Source of the DNA: Massospora cicadina
Taxonomy: Eukaryota > Entomophthoromycota > Entomophthoromycetes > Entomophthorales > Entomophthoraceae
Reading direction: 5' to 3'
DNA length: 64,000 nt
Assembly (NCBI GenBank): GCA_022478985.1
Contig: JAKSZP010009196.1
Span: 1-64,000 of the forward strand
The position numbers were made by a program, and so were the translations under genes. The notes below the pieces were generated by a model, which saw nothing but the letters and a program-made list of their open reading frames with translations, made no database searches and was not told the origin of the DNA. This document shows positions 21,881 through 32,759 of the stretch, piece after piece. Position 1 is the first letter of the stretch, and each line of letters opens with the position of its first letter.

Positions 21881-21975
21881 TAAGCGCCAACTATTCTCCT
21901 CAATGAGACTATCAAACTTTACCAAAACTTAAATTTAATTTTTCCAAAAGTGTTTGCAATGAGAGAGAAAAGTAT

Positions 21976-21994
21976 ATTTATCTCAATCTATCAA
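21976..21994. repeat. Target-site duplication of LINE3, right copy
   Basis: ATTTATCTCAATCTATCAA, partner of 16703-16721. Confidence 0.9.
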
Positions 21995-22238
21995 CGTTAA
22001 TAAACATGATCAGATTCATCCCAATCAACTTATGAAGATTAGATCGCTCAGCAATTAATTAGCACTGATAGATTACAAACCAAATCAAAACTTATAAATA
22101 TCCCATCTTTTAATAATAAAGATTAGGTCGAATTATACCCCTGTATTTTTACTTAAGTTTATTACTTTTTTAAGAATCCGCTCAAAGTAACTTTGAGAAA
22201 AACCTTCCCCATTAGAAGTGTAATTCAAAGCTTCCAGA
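21995..22238 (+). repeat. Element D: 3' LTR, second part
   Basis: It continues the LTR of D after LINE3 and ends CTTCCAGA, as the 5' copy does. The next five bases, atatt (22239-22243), are the target-site duplication of D, equal to 5274-5278. Confidence 0.92.
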
Positions 22239-22243
22239 ATATT

Positions 22244-22500
22244 GATACTTAGTTTTGAAGCTGTATTGCTTTTTACATGTCAGACAGGCATCCAAGACTT
22301 TGATGATGGTCTCCATGATTCTCTCCCAATAATAGCGTTCTTTTACCCACTCTTAGGTTTTCTGCACACCACTATGCCCTAGGAGGGCATGAGACTCCAT
22401 AATGACAGGTACTCACTCTGAAGGTCAGAGGCAGGGTAATCAGTTCACCCCTACTTTCTTTTATAAATTCCCATTATCCACTTTTTTGTTACAGTAATGT
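22244..22500 (-). pseudogene. Element E: integrase zinc-binding segment
   Basis: On the minus strand this is the counterpart of 58360-58600 in element A: the segment around the HHCC zinc finger. Readable pieces include LLGHSGVQKT (near 22370) and NAIIGRIMETIIKVLDACLT-like text that ends with a Cys pair near 22290. It is separated from the rest of integrase (4403-5278) by element D. The joining point is defined by the duplicated pentamer at 5274-5278 and 22239-22243. Confidence 0.75.
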
Positions 22501-23266
22501 CAAGATGGCATCTTATGGACTGGTTCGTCCTCATCCTCCCAAGCATCAAGAGTAATCAGGAGATCACGTAGACACTCTGCTTCACTATTATCTAATTGAG
22601 GGATGGACAGCCGAGTCAAACCATTGACATTCATGTGGCTCATCCCAGCTTGGTGTTCAATGGTCATATCATAGTGTTGGAGCTTCAAAGCCCAGCGTGC
22701 CAACCACCCAGTGGGATCCTTCAAATTTTCTAACCAATTTTAAGAAGCGTGGTCAGTAACCAATTTAAATGAGGTCCTATATAAGAAAGGGCATTAGCTT
22801 TTAACAACGAGCAAGATGGCCAGACATTTCTTCTCAGTGACGCCATAGTTACGTTCAGCCTTGGAGAGCACCTTGCTGAAATATGAAACGTAGTGATCAA
22901 CCCCATGATCATCCAGTTGAGCCAAGATATCTCCAACTGCATAATTGGAGGCATCAGTAAACAGCATAAAAGGTTTATTATATTCAGGGTGGCATATGAC
23001 TGGCCGTCGCTGAAACAGCTTTTTGACGTTTTAAAGCAGCCTTTTTTCGCTCCCCAATGGAAAGGGGTGTTTTTAGTTAAAGGCTGTATGAGGGGCTCAC
23101 TGAGCTGAGAAAATTTGGGGATGAATTGATGATAGTACCCCATCATGCCCAAGAACACCTGAATATTGCGGAAGGTTTTGGGAGCAGACATCTTGGATAT
23201 CACCTCGACCTTATCATGGAGAGGCTGGATCCCATCTGAGCAGATGGCGTGGCCCAGGAAATACAA
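22501..23266 (-). pseudogene. Element E: RNase H and RT thumb
   Basis: Fragment 22730-23266 begins MYFLGHAICSDGIQPLHDKV, then FLGMMGYYHQFIPKFSQLSE and PLIQPLTKNTPFHWGAKK, the RT thumb and connection of Ty3/gypsy. After a shift, RNase H text matches element A (AEGNYGVTEKKCLAILLV-like near 22840). Fragment 22500-22724 reads LARWALKLQHYDMTIEHQAG and MNVNGLTRLSIPQLD, the end of RNase H, almost the same as LARWALKLQHYDMKIKHRAG of A. The domain digests the RNA strand after copying. It has at least two frameshifts. Confidence 0.85.
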
Positions 23267-23850
23267 CTTCTTTTGTAAGAATATACATTTAGAGGGCTTT
23301 AGCTTAATGTGAGATGCCTACAAGCGTTAAAAACTTCCTTTAAATGAGTAAGGTGCTCATTGAATGTTCAGGAAAAGGTGGTGGTATCATCAAGATAAAT
23401 AATTATGTAAGTAAGCTTTAGATCCTGAAAGATATGGCTCATGGCTCGCTGGAAAGATGTGGGCGCATTACAAAACCCTTGTGGTGGTCAGGTGGGTTGG
23501 AAAAAACCCTTGCCTCATATAAGCGCACACTTTTCCTGGTCTTGCGGAGAAAGGGCCTATCTGCTAGTATCCACTAGCTAAGTCTATAGCAGAAAAGAAC
23601 TTGGACAAAGAGAGGCGAGCCAGAGAGTCATTAATTCGCGTGGTTAGGTAGCTGTCCTTCTTGGTGAGGTTATTCAGCTTGCGGTAGTCCATAACTACAT
23701 GATGCCCACCATTCTTCTTTTTTATGAGCAATAGTGGAGATTATCAAGGACTTTGAGAAGGCACCAATAGCCCCGCGTCCAGTAACTGTTTAAGCTCTGT
23801 CCTCATCTGGAGCTCCTCAACTTTAGATTTCTGATAAAGCTTGGATCAAA
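23267..23850 (-). pseudogene. Element E: reverse transcriptase
   Basis: The catalytic YLDD is intact at 23386-23397 (IYLDDTTTFS). Upstream pieces on the minus strand, near 23640-23720, read GGHHVVMDYRKLNNLTKKDS and match RIVMDYCRLNNLMKKDSYPI of element A. Between them PFFPTH and GFCNAPTSFQRAM-like text is recognisable across frame breaks. No long ORF survives, but the order and spacing of blocks are those of a gypsy RT. Confidence 0.8.
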
Positions 23851-24950
23851 TAGGCTTGGCATCACAAAACATCAATGGTGTGGCACCAGCCTTTATATGC
23901 CCATAGTTAATATTGGATTTGGAGAAAATATCACTATAAGACTCCAATAAGGCATGAAGTTTATTAAGATCAGCAGGAGTTGGATCATCAGTATTCTGAA
24001 CGTTGGTCAAAGTGAAGATCATTTTGGTCACTAGGTAGTCCCATGTCTAGCATAGACCCAATATAATGGACTTGGTGGATGTCCTCAATTGGAATTGATA
24101 GATCTTTTCCAATCTCCTGATATTTCTTTACAACCATGTCTTTGTTAGTGAAATTTATCAGCAAAAGATCAATAGGTCTTAATAAGCAGGGTCTATGATA
24201 GCTGACAATACCTGAGGTTCCAAAGGGCTTTTTCCATCAATGCTTGTTAAGTGCAGGAGGCAGTTGCGGGGAACTTATATAGTAAATTTGTTGTCTATCA
24301 CTTTTTTTCACCCGCTTTAACTACTACCTCCTCTGCCACATACAATGGAATGCCCTATGGAGCATACACGGAGTTAGGCAGCTTTTTTGTATCTCTGCCC
24401 TATGTGTTTTAAGTAAGGGTGAGGGCGGAGGAAGGGTACGCAACTATGCATGTATATTCCTTATTCTTAGGCTCATCAGTTGTAAAGACTAGGGGAACTC
24501 CATAATTTAAAAGGGAGAGAAATCCTTGTTTCATATTAATGATCCCATCATACTCAATCATGAATTGAGTGCCAATGAGTAGGTCATATATGTTATTGGT
24601 TTATGCCACAGTGGGGGCAGCTAAAAGGAGTTTTCCAATTCATATGGGTAGGGAAGAGTAGGCTTTAATAGCTCGCATATTTTTAGTCCCTTTAGTTTAA
24701 AATTCTTGTGAATAGTCCAGGTAAGGCGCCAACCTAATTTTGATAATGAGCTTTGATGAGACCACGTTCACTGGAGCACCTGTATCAAGGATAGCTAGAA
24801 CGCGCAACTTATTGATGACAACCTCTATCTTGGTTATTGTGCTATCAAAAGTAGTGGGGTAGGGCAAGAACCTCCTTCAAATGGAGAGTGGAGACAAGGC
24901 GTTAAGCCAACGCAGGGTATTTGTCTTTAATATATTGGAGGGCATGAACC
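23851..24950 (-). pseudogene. Element E: protease and protease-RT linker
   Basis: Fragment 23846-24031 carries NTDDPTPADLNKLHALLESY and SDIFSKSNINYGHIKAGATP, the linker just before RT. Near 24760-24830 the minus strand reads LAILDTGAPVNVVSS, an intact retropepsin Asp-Thr-Gly. The intervening text is interrupted by stops. Only the linker piece is open for more than 50 codons. Confidence 0.75.
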
Positions 24951-24999
24951 TGCTAGGTGAATTAGATCACTGTATTAATAAGATGGTCAGCATCACTAT

Positions 25000-26318
25000 C
25001 AGTATCAATCACTTCTTAAAGCCTCAACAACTGTTGAAGATAGGTTCATTGTGGCATCATAGTACATCAATTCTTTCAGGCCTCATCCTATCCAGAACCT
25101 GCACTTCCATTGGGGCCCCAAAACATTTTAGCCTGCATCTTCACCACCCCCTTCAGACTCGTCATCGAAGGATTGTCAATGCACCTCAACGAGTTACTAA
25201 GAGGGGCTGAGAAACTGGCTTAATCCCTCACAGTGGAGGGCTTTGTTGCTCTCATCTACCCTTTTGACTTTTGAAGAAAGCATCGTATCTTTACCAACTT
25301 TTGGGGGAGACGTTGGAAGTTTAATGGCTTTTTTTGCCTTAGAAGTGACCGTCTTGGGCTGCCCCATCACTGAAGGTTTAAACTAGGGGCAGCCAGAGTA
25401 TAGGCTGAGGGGAGATTGAGGCAGTGGCTTAGCTGGATGTGGTACTTTATTCATCTTAGTAGACCACTTGGCAAGAGGGGGACCAGGAAAAGCAATAACT
25501 GACATCACTAGCTGAGCTGTTGAACCTAAAGCTGAAGGGGAGCGCTGCCCCCTAATTGCCAATATTTTCTGGCTATCCTCACATGTGGAGGAGTATTTTG
25601 TCGCTACAACTCTTCAGAAGCTGGGTTAAGAGGGATAAAGCCATAGAAGAGGGTGGTGGGGTCAGAAATTGATTCTCACTTTGGAGCTCTTTGCAGAAGT
25701 TCAGGTTCATAAAAATTAGCCACTGCTTGTAGTGCCTCTGATGATATCCTGTACCATTTGAAAGGTATGCTTAACTTCGGAGAAATGCATTGCAAAAGAG
25801 GGATAAGACGCCAAGCTAGCCACGATAGCAGCAATAGCATCATCTAAGGGAAGCATTTTGGCCAGCAACTGAGGTTGAGCTTTACTATGGAATCGCTTAA
25901 CAAATGAAGAATTTGATTCTCCCTCATGCAGGCTAAGGCACATAAAGGCCTGTTTTTGTTATTGTGAACTCTGATTAAAATCAAACTCATCATCAGCTCT
26001 TGTTTAACCTCCGTCCAGGTCATAAGTGTGGCCATTTGAGGAACCATGATCTCCTGAGCCATCTGACTTAAGCAGGGAATAATAAACTTGGTTTTAAAGT
26101 TCAGTCGCTCCTTCCATTGCAGATTGGTAAGCATAAAGGAAGGCAACGATACTGACCTCACCAGGTGTAAACTTGTCAGTAAACTGAGGTTTAAGGGTAT
26201 TAGGCGAGGGCTCATAAGGACCTTGTGGAGAGTGCTGCTCAAGCCTTTTGAGGCAAGCCAAAGTACTGGCTAGTCGATTCTCTAAATCAGCTAGCCTTGG
26301 TTTCAGAATAGTTGTCAT
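25000..26318 (-). pseudogene. Element E: gag
   Basis: The start is probably the ATG at 26318, only 30 bases from the primer-binding site, giving a short leucine-rich helix (LADLENRLASTLACLKRLEQ) and then FTDKFTPGEVSIVAFLYAYQ, the family capsid block. Later pieces (25716-25943) read MCLSLHEGESNSSFVKRFHS and PLDDAIAAIVASLASYPSFA. A knuckle is not clearly seen. Compared with A and D, this Gag lacks a long N-terminal arm. The plus-strand ORFs here are antisense. Confidence 0.8.
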
Positions 26319-26348
26319 TTTTAACCAGGTTTTTTTGGTATACAGGGC

Positions 26349-26366
26349 CCCCTGTATTGAGCACCA
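26349..26366 (-). other. Primer-binding site of element E
   Basis: On the minus strand TGGTGCTCAATACAGGGG, one base different from the D sequence, two bases from the LTR edge at 26369. Confidence 0.7.
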
Positions 26367-26368
26367 CT

Positions 26369-26660
26369 TGTTGGATTTTTGGCGTTTGAGAAGCTCACTG
26401 GTTCTTATTTACGCAAAATCCAACAATAGGGAGTTGGAACCAGTGAAAATGATAAGGATAATTAAGCGTTAAAAACTAGAAAGTTCTGGGTTTTTTTTAT
26501 AGTTTTATTAGATGACACCAAGGAAAATAGAAAATGAACCCCTGATATTTGACTGTTCAGTATTTAAATTGCATTGAGGGTCAAATTGAATTCATTGTTA
26601 AGTTTGGATCAGCTTAGTATGGTCCAAATAAGGAAATTCGAAAATTTGACCTATTGAAGC
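26369..26660 (-). repeat. Element E: 5' LTR, inner part
   Basis: It begins (plus strand) TGTTGGATTTTTGGCG beside the primer-binding site. The last hundred bases match the left E LTR at 3812-3920. It is cut by the insert G; the remainder is at 27981-28456. Without G this LTR would be about 765 bp. Confidence 0.85.
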
Positions 26661-27980
26661 TGTTTAGATTTTTACCCAAGTATCACTCACATATTAAAAA
26701 AAATAGTATAATAATTAATTTATGATGATTGCAATTAGTTTGCTAATTTTGATTCATTAGTATATGATAATACACCAATTTGTGCTCCCCATTTGATTGC
26801 GTTAAGCTGTCTTGATCCACTGGATCCAGAAAGTATTAGAGAATCCCCAATAGGAAATTGGTTGATCTTGACACCAGTGACTGAGGCCAAGGATGTCAAG
26901 ATAATTAATGTTATCAATTAAGATGACAAATTGCTTAAATTTGACGTCAAAAAGTATAGGGCAATGATCCTTATATTGTTTTCTGCCAGTTTTGACACCA
27001 GTGACTTATGCTGAGGATGTTGAACTAATTAATACTAATCATTTAAGTTTGGCAGGCTCTTATCTTGTTGACACCTCCATGTGAAGATTATTGTGGGATT
27101 TCTGGTGGAAAGTTAAATCCAATTTGGAGTACTGGCGACTTATTCCAAAAATGGTGAACCATTTAACACTAACTTAAATAAAGTCAAAAATGTAGTTGAC
27201 CTTTGTGAGAGCATCAGGAATAATACCCAACAGTATTTTGGATTAATTTGGCACCAGCAACTTATGCTGAGGATGTCAATATTTAAGTATTTCAGATTAT
27301 AAAAAATCAAGAATCAACTTAATCATGGACATTTGAGGATGATGAGTATCACTAGTGAGAGTGCTGACGAATACTAAGTAGGGAGAGTTGCCAGTGAGTG
27401 CTGATGATGCTAACAATAAATGCCAATGATATGGACAGGAAAGAAATGCCTATAAATAGTTTGATCTCTCTCTTAAAAAATATCTTCTAATCTTCAAATC
27501 TTCAGCTTTTTCAAATCTAATATTTGTTTTCCCATCTTTATTAAATTTTTAATTAACAGTAGTTAGCTTTGCTTGCAGAGGTGTTAATCAAGATCCCCAG
27601 ATGTTAGGTGCTGAGTTAAAACCTTGAGTGGCCGGCGCAACCACCTCCCAGCCTTGAACTAGATTGAAACCCTGTGTGAACTTGGGCAACTAGTAGCAAC
27701 ATTGAAGACTGGAAGGATTGAAGGGGAGGAACCCTGAGGGAGTCAATAGAGGCTGATGAACCAATATAATTGGATATGTCCCAAAGCGGACCTCTGAGCT
27801 ATAACAAGTGGTCATGCCTCAGAAGGAGAAGTTTTTGGTCTGCTGGGTTGGTGGGTTGCCATGAAAATTTGTAGGAAAAGATTGATATGATTGTGAAAAA
27901 GCAAGGGCCAGTGTCTTCATACAGTTTGGCCTGGCACACTAATGGAGTCACTTATTATTGTGAATGAAAAATTCTTGACA
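26661..27980. mobile_element. Insert G: 1.32 kb solo LTR or non-autonomous element
   Basis: G starts TGTTTAGATTTTT and ends CTTGACA, flanked by gaagc (26656-26660) and gaaga (27981-27985), and it splits an alignment of the two E LTRs. It therefore behaves like an LTR-type insertion. It contains three diverged copies of a block with the core TTATGCTGAGGATGT (26870-26900, 26994-27024, 27250-27279), which is also found in the TRIM LTRs. A TATA-like CCTATAAATAG is at 27450-27460. No coding capacity is seen; the minus-strand ORF 26735-26917 matches nothing I know. Orientation is taken as plus only from the TATA-like box. Confidence 0.65.
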
Positions 27981-28456
27981 GAAGATCGAAGACTCACTTC
28001 AGTTAGGTGGAACAATGGATGTAGAGTTATTTGACAATATGTACCCGTGGGATAATGACTAAATAAATTTCAGCCAATCCCCATTTGATTGAATTTTGCA
28101 ACTTGGGGGACCCCTGCCACGCTTATAAAAGGGGTGGTCCCCGCGTAGGTGCTTTAATGGAACTGGTAGTGGATAGGGGATATCTATACGATGAATGCCC
28201 CAGAGTCTGCTGTGTGGTTGGATTAATCTGACTGCTTAAACTAGTGTTATTTTCCTGTGAGGTATTTGAGATAGTGTTACCCCGTTTTGTGGGGTTCCAC
28301 CAAAATCAGCCAGGGTCTTTTTGCGATAAAATCATTATTAGTATTTAATTCAATATTATTAGTATTGGGACCTGTAAATGTCTGACATTTCCATTTTTTG
28401 GCCAATTTTGACCCGCAACATTTCTATATTAAAGCTAGGTGGACAAATGTCCAACA
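27981..28456 (-). repeat. Element E: 5' LTR, outer part
   Basis: It matches 3925-4402 nearly base by base, including GTGTTATTTTCCTGTGAGG and GGTATTTGAGATAGTGTTAC. It ends CCAACA at 28456 (TGTTGG on the minus strand). The next bases belong to the repeat of element I, so E apparently landed in or beside the LTR of I. Confidence 0.88.
28105..28143. promoter_or_regulatory. GC palindrome with TATA-like loop in the E LTR (second copy)
   Basis: GGGGGACCCC, then GCTTATAAAA, then GGGGTGGTCCCC. Equivalent to 4048-4088; the arms can pair. Confidence 0.4.
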
Positions 28457-28457
28457 C

Positions 28458-28616
28458 CAGACTTTGCTGCTTGCTTGCAGCATTTCTGTAACCTTGGTCC
28501 ATGAATACACCAAAAACTCTGGTAATGGCGTGCATATTTGGGGGTGGTTCTCTGCTGGATTGTTAGTCATGTGGTTGGTGACATAGCATGTAGTTCCTAA
28601 ATCCTTTGTCGCATAT
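28458..28616 (+). repeat. Element I: 5' LTR (visible part)
   Basis: CAGACTTTGCTGCTTGC and the following roughly 155 bp recur at 33389-33546, sharing GGGGGTGGTTCTCTGCTGGA and CCTTTGTCGCATATTGG. The region may be only the 3' part of the LTR, since the right copy could begin near 33202 and the left end here is the junction with E. A candidate primer-binding site TGGCATGAACCTGCGCG follows at 28617, different from the one shared by the other elements. Confidence 0.75.
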
Positions 28617-28753
28617 TGGCATGAACCTGCGCGTACATAAAACAAAACTCAAATAATTTTCTCTCCGTCTTGTGGGGGCCCAGAAGGAAGTGGTGTCACT
28701 AATGGAGAGGAATAGAACCAACATCTCCTGACCGTGGTTATGGTAGGTTTTTA

Positions 28754-29495
28754 TTGGCATTTATGCTACATGAGGGGGGACGATTATGGGGGGTGGCAAC
28801 TTCACATTCCTTAGAAGTCCAGGAAAACCCCAAATCGCCTGATGGACGGGAGGCATTGTCCATAAAAGCGCTGGAAAAACTTTTGTCAAGTCATTGCATG
28901 TCTTCACTTCCAGGCACAATTGATGCATATAACAGGGGGGAATTCCCTCTTGCGCTCCACCTAGCCCAGGTGGTGGATGAATTACCACCAGAGTTTATAA
29001 GATGGTTGCAGGAACTTATTGAGGAACAAGGTAGTTTGCCAAATTCAATGAAGGGGTGTGTGAAGCTGATCAACCGAGCGGCATGTCCAGATGATGCAAA
29101 AGACAAAGCATGGTTGGCACTCTTAACAGTTAGCTAGGGTCGTAGCTCAGTAGAAAATATGCGCAGGTTTTCCATCCATGGTGAAGGCAGCCCAGGTCAC
29201 AGATTCCCAAGCTTCACGTATGTTCCACCAGAAGTTGCAGACAGCTTTCCTAGCATATTTGGCAGCAGCAAATTGTCCAGGCCACGCTGGGGGAGGAAGT
29301 GACCTTAAAGGTACAAGTTGAGAAGCAATTGGCACTTGCACAGGACTATTGTGAGAAACTAATGTCGCAAGGAAAGGGACAGTCCCCAGTGAGTGCTGTT
29401 TATAGTCAGGGGCTGGCATCCAGCCCCAAGAAACTTTGGAAACGTAAAAGGGGGCGTCAGGGAATGAAGATGAAGCACTTAAATCAGTGAGCCAT
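28754..29495 (+). pseudogene. Element I: gag
   Basis: The open part 28754-29137 (127 aa) contains LAQVVDELPPEFIRWLQELI and KLINRAACPDDAKDKAWLAL; the second piece 29299-29490 ends in a basic segment (KKLWKRKRGRQGMKMK). Neither shows a knuckle or a clear capsid motif, but the position between LTR and protease makes Gag the simplest reading. It is unlike the gags of A to E and H. Confidence 0.5.
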
Positions 29496-29559
29496 GATCA
29501 GGGAGGTATATATACTTAAATTTTTATTATTAGCCAATTTACAATTGAAAGATTATTCA

Positions 29560-29870
29560 GAAATAAATCTCCTTCTTCACTCTTTTCTTTGTTCGTTTAT
29601 CCCCATAGAGTTGCACACGGATGGCAGAAAGGAAGTGGCAATGGCCCTGGTAGATACTGGGGCAGAAGTGAACTATATTGAGCTTGCATTGGCAGAGCGC
29701 CTGAAGTTGCAGGTGTGGAGGGGACCAGAGGTGGTATTTGTCAATGCATCACGGAGGGCGCCATCATGGCGAGTGAGCCCTTTGGTGAAGTACATCAGGA
29801 TCCATTTGAGTTCTTGGAGCAGTTTTGTGCAATTAAAAGCCTGTCCCACCCAGTAGTGCTAAAGATGCGG
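29560..29870 (+). pseudogene. Element I: aspartic protease
   Basis: The open stretch 29494-29856 contains VAMALVDTGAEVNYIELALA with an intact Asp-Thr-Gly-Ala, followed by ERLKLQVWRGPEVVFVNA. This is a standard chromovirus retropepsin start; the C-terminal part runs out of frame after 29856. Confidence 0.85.
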
Positions 29871-30079
29871 TAATGGCATTGGTTCAGACCACAAATCAAT
29901 GTGCCTTCCAGTACTGTAACCTTGAAGCCAATAAAGGGTCCATTGATGGGGTGGAGGCTGTTGGCGGGAAACCATGAGTTGTATGAGCATAGAACCCTGG
30001 GGATTATGCAGGAAGAGGATTTACCAGCAGAGTACTGAGATTCTGTGGGGGTCTTTGGACCAAAAAAGATTCACCGTTC

Positions 30080-30960
30080 TCTCCCATGGGTCCATTTGCA
30101 TTCTCATTTCAGTTAAAGAAGGGTAGGAACTCCCACATGGATGCCCAATCTATCCACTGAACAAACGAGCCAAAGCCACATTGGAGGATCATGTTAATTC
30201 AATGTCAAACGGAGGATTAATCAAGCCATCAAAGTCAGCTATTATGTCCGCAGCGTTGCTGGTGCCAAGGCAAGCGGAGAGTTACGGCCATGCATGGACT
30301 ACTAGAGATTGAATGCGGTCATGGAGCCAGACCCTTACCCAATGCCATTAATGGAAGATATCCTTCTGATGGTCACGGTTTGCAATATCTTCACCAAGCT
30401 TGATCTGGAGTATGTTTAATCATGTACCAGTGAGGCCAGAGCACCATAAGTACATGACGTTCAATTGCCACCTTGTAATGTTCCAATACTGAGCTATGCC
30501 ATTTGGGCTGCGCAATGCCCAGCAGTGTTCCAATGAATTTTTGATCAAGTACTCAGTCGGATGAATGGCCAGTGTTGCATCGCTTATATGGATGACATCC
30601 TGTGTTTTCACGTTTCAATGAGGCACATGTACATGACTATGGAGGTCTTGGAGACATTGGCTGAGGCAGGACTACAGCTGAAGCCTTCAAAATGTGATTT
30701 AAAACCAGGAGTTGGTTACGTTCCTGGGAATGTTGTGTTTGGGAAAGGCCTGAGTGTATGCCCAGATAAGATACAGGCGGTGCTCACATGGAAGGCACCA
30801 ACGGATCAAACAGGCGTAAGAAGTTTTCTTGTGATAATGAAGTTCCTCTGGAAGTTCATCGAGAATCTATCAAAGGTGGCCTTGCCACTTACAAAATTTA
30901 ATTCAAGATGTGCCATTTGTATAGGGGGAAGAAGAGGAGCGAGCATTTAACATGCTGAAA
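30080..30960 (+). pseudogene. Element I: reverse transcriptase
   Basis: Pieces near 30280-30420 (CMDYXRLNAVMEPDPYPMP-like, IFTKLDLE) lead into the open stretch 30561-30950 with CIAYMDDILCFHVSM (YMDD at 30585-30596), LKPSKCDLKPGVGYVPGNVV and PDKIQAVLTWKAPTDQTGVR, then FLVIMKFLWKFIENLSKVAL. These are RT blocks 4 to 7 and the thumb. The N-terminal half is broken by stops. The minus-strand ORF 30420-30611 is antisense. Confidence 0.85.
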
Positions 30961-31490
30961 GAGAGCTCATTTCAGCGCCAATCCTTGCTCATTAAATCCT
31001 GAGAAATCTTTTTTGGTTGATACAGACTCCTCAATTTTTGCTGTGGGAGCAGTACTTTTACAGAAAGGGATGATGGGTTGGAGCATCTGGTGTGGTATTT
31101 TTAGCTGGAAAATGATTTTAGAAAAAAACCTATCCTATATATGACAAGGAGATACTGGCGGTGGTCGTGGCACTGTAGGTTGGAAGTACCATTTGTTGTA
31201 TGTCTGTCATCCTTTTGTAGTTTAGACAGGCCATTAAGCACTGGAGTATTATAGGGAGCATAGGAAAATGAATTAGCGCCAAGACCAGTGGCATGTGGAG
31301 CTGGTTCATTATGATTTCTGAGTAAATTATTATCCAGGAGCTGTCAACACCATAGCAGATTGGTTGAGACAAGTGAAGGGCTAGCATATAAGAAGGAAAA
31401 GTTGGAGGAGTATAACACAGCAACCATGTTCTGGTCAGACCAACTTGCCATGATGGTGAGCGAGGAGGATGGACTGGGGGGAATCTAATG
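30961..31490 (+). pseudogene. Element I: RNase H
   Basis: The segment 30990-31160 reads FLVDTDSSIFAVGAVL-like text (first Asp present near 31020) and, after breaks, PIYDKEILAVVVAL (31130-31170), the Glu block of RNase H. The rest, up to 31400, is recognisable only in short pieces such as NTIADWL. No open frame longer than 50 codons remains. Confidence 0.65.
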
Positions 31491-31499
31491 GAAGCAAAG

Positions 31500-32300
31500 G
31501 AGGTCATTATTTGGTCAATTGATATGGACAGTTTTGGTGGAGGGCCAACAGCACAGCCATCATCGCACATATAAAAATAAAAATGGGATTTTGTACCATG
31601 AATCACGAGTATGGGTTCCAAATCCATCACTACAGTGGGAAGTGCTGCAGGCATCACATGAATATCCATTAGTAGGAAATCCTGGGGTCGATAAGATGGT
31701 CAAACTGGTGCAGCATAAGTATTCATGGGCTGGACTGCGGAAGGATTTCACAAAATATGTGGCAGAGTGCTTGGTTTTTGCACATACAAAGACTTTGCGG
31801 AGGCAGCCTGCAGGTAAGTTAGTCCCAATCCAGATTCTGAGCTAGCTGTGGGGTCAGTTAGCGTGGATTTAATTCTAGGGTTACCCAAGATCCAGGTGAA
31901 GGATGCAGTAATGGTGATCGTCAATTGGTTGACTAAATATTCCAAGTTTATACCATGTACCTCAAAGTTATCAGCTAAAGACACCATGAAAATTTTCATT
32001 GATGAGATATTCACTGATCATAACCTTCTATTAGAGATCATTTCAGATTGTGGACCACAATTTATATCAAGGTTCTGGTTAAAATTTGATCAATAACCTG
32101 AAGGTTCACCCATGTAGGGCTTCATCATATTATCCCCAATCCAATGGATATTCAAAAAGGGTAAACCAAATATTAAACAATAACTTCAATGCTAAGTTTC
32201 AGATTGGTATGATGATTGGGTTACCTGGATTAGACTAGTCCAGTTTACCTATAATAACCACTATCAGTCATCAAAAGGGATGACGCCATTCTTTGAAAAC
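31500..32300 (+). pseudogene. Element I: integrase
   Basis: The zinc part (31519-31845) reads HHRTYKNKNGILYHESRVWV and ASHEYPLVGNPGVDKMVKLV, then YSWAGLRKDFTKYVAECLVF: the second His of the finger is Asn and the second Cys is lost. The core starts at 31848 with GSVSVDLILGLPKIQVKDAV (first Asp), VNWLTKYSKFIPCTSKLSAK and IISDCGPQFISRFW (second Asp). The third residue is changed: SNGYSKRVNQIL has Lys (32155-32157) where Glu is expected. The enzyme would be dead. Confidence 0.85.
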
Positions 32301-32439
32301 CATTGATCAAGTCTGGCGTTGGATGGGGGGTCAGCTGGCGGAGTATGCCATGGGATGGACATATTATCCCACAAAATGACAGATATTAGGAGAAAGTTAC
32401 AAAACAACCTGGAGTACGCCACAGTATGGCAGAAGCAGT

Positions 32440-32720
32440 ATGCATATTGATGGAGAGCGCCAGACCACAGTTTTTTCCAGGAGATTTGGTGTTATTGGCG
32501 CAAAAAATTATGCTGTACCAATGAAGAGCTGGAAGCTTGGACCAAAGTTCTTGGGATCATATAGGGTGATTTGGTTTATCAATAAGAATGCATTTGAATT
32601 GGACTTTTCAGAAGGGTCAAAGGCCCAACCAGTTATCCATGGCTCACAGCTTTGGGGATTCTGGGGGCAGGGATCAAAGCATCCTGGGCCGTTGAGCCCA
32701 TAGAGAAGGACACCAAAAAT
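32440..32720 (+). pseudogene. Element I: integrase C-terminal (GPY/F-type) domain
   Basis: The open stretch 32440-32703 contains FGVIGAKNYAVPMKSWKLGP, KFLGSYRVIWFINKNAFELD and PVIHGSQLW. This matches the usual end of chromovirus integrases (K-L-x-P-K-F-x-G-P-F, then HPVFHVSxL). It lies directly before the chromodomain. Confidence 0.8.
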
Positions 32721-32759
32721 AGGAAGGCTGAACAAATCCTGAATGTGTGATGGGTGAGG

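Larger units (their letters stand above)
16722..21975 (-). mobile_element. LINE3: full-length non-LTR retrotransposon, 5.25 kb
   Basis: The minus-strand element sits inside the 3' LTR of element D, bounded by an 18/19-matching 19-bp duplication. It has ORF1 (about 20740-21880) with a CCHC knuckle and ORF2 (about 16788-20470) with APE, reverse transcriptase and the conserved C-terminal region. The 3' end carries GTCCCCTGGTCAGCCTTCCCC and an A-rich tail. It is somewhat better preserved than LINE2, with the longest open stretch (251 aa) at 16788-17543. The two are related copies rather than a tandem duplication, since they lie at unrelated target sites. Confidence 0.92.
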
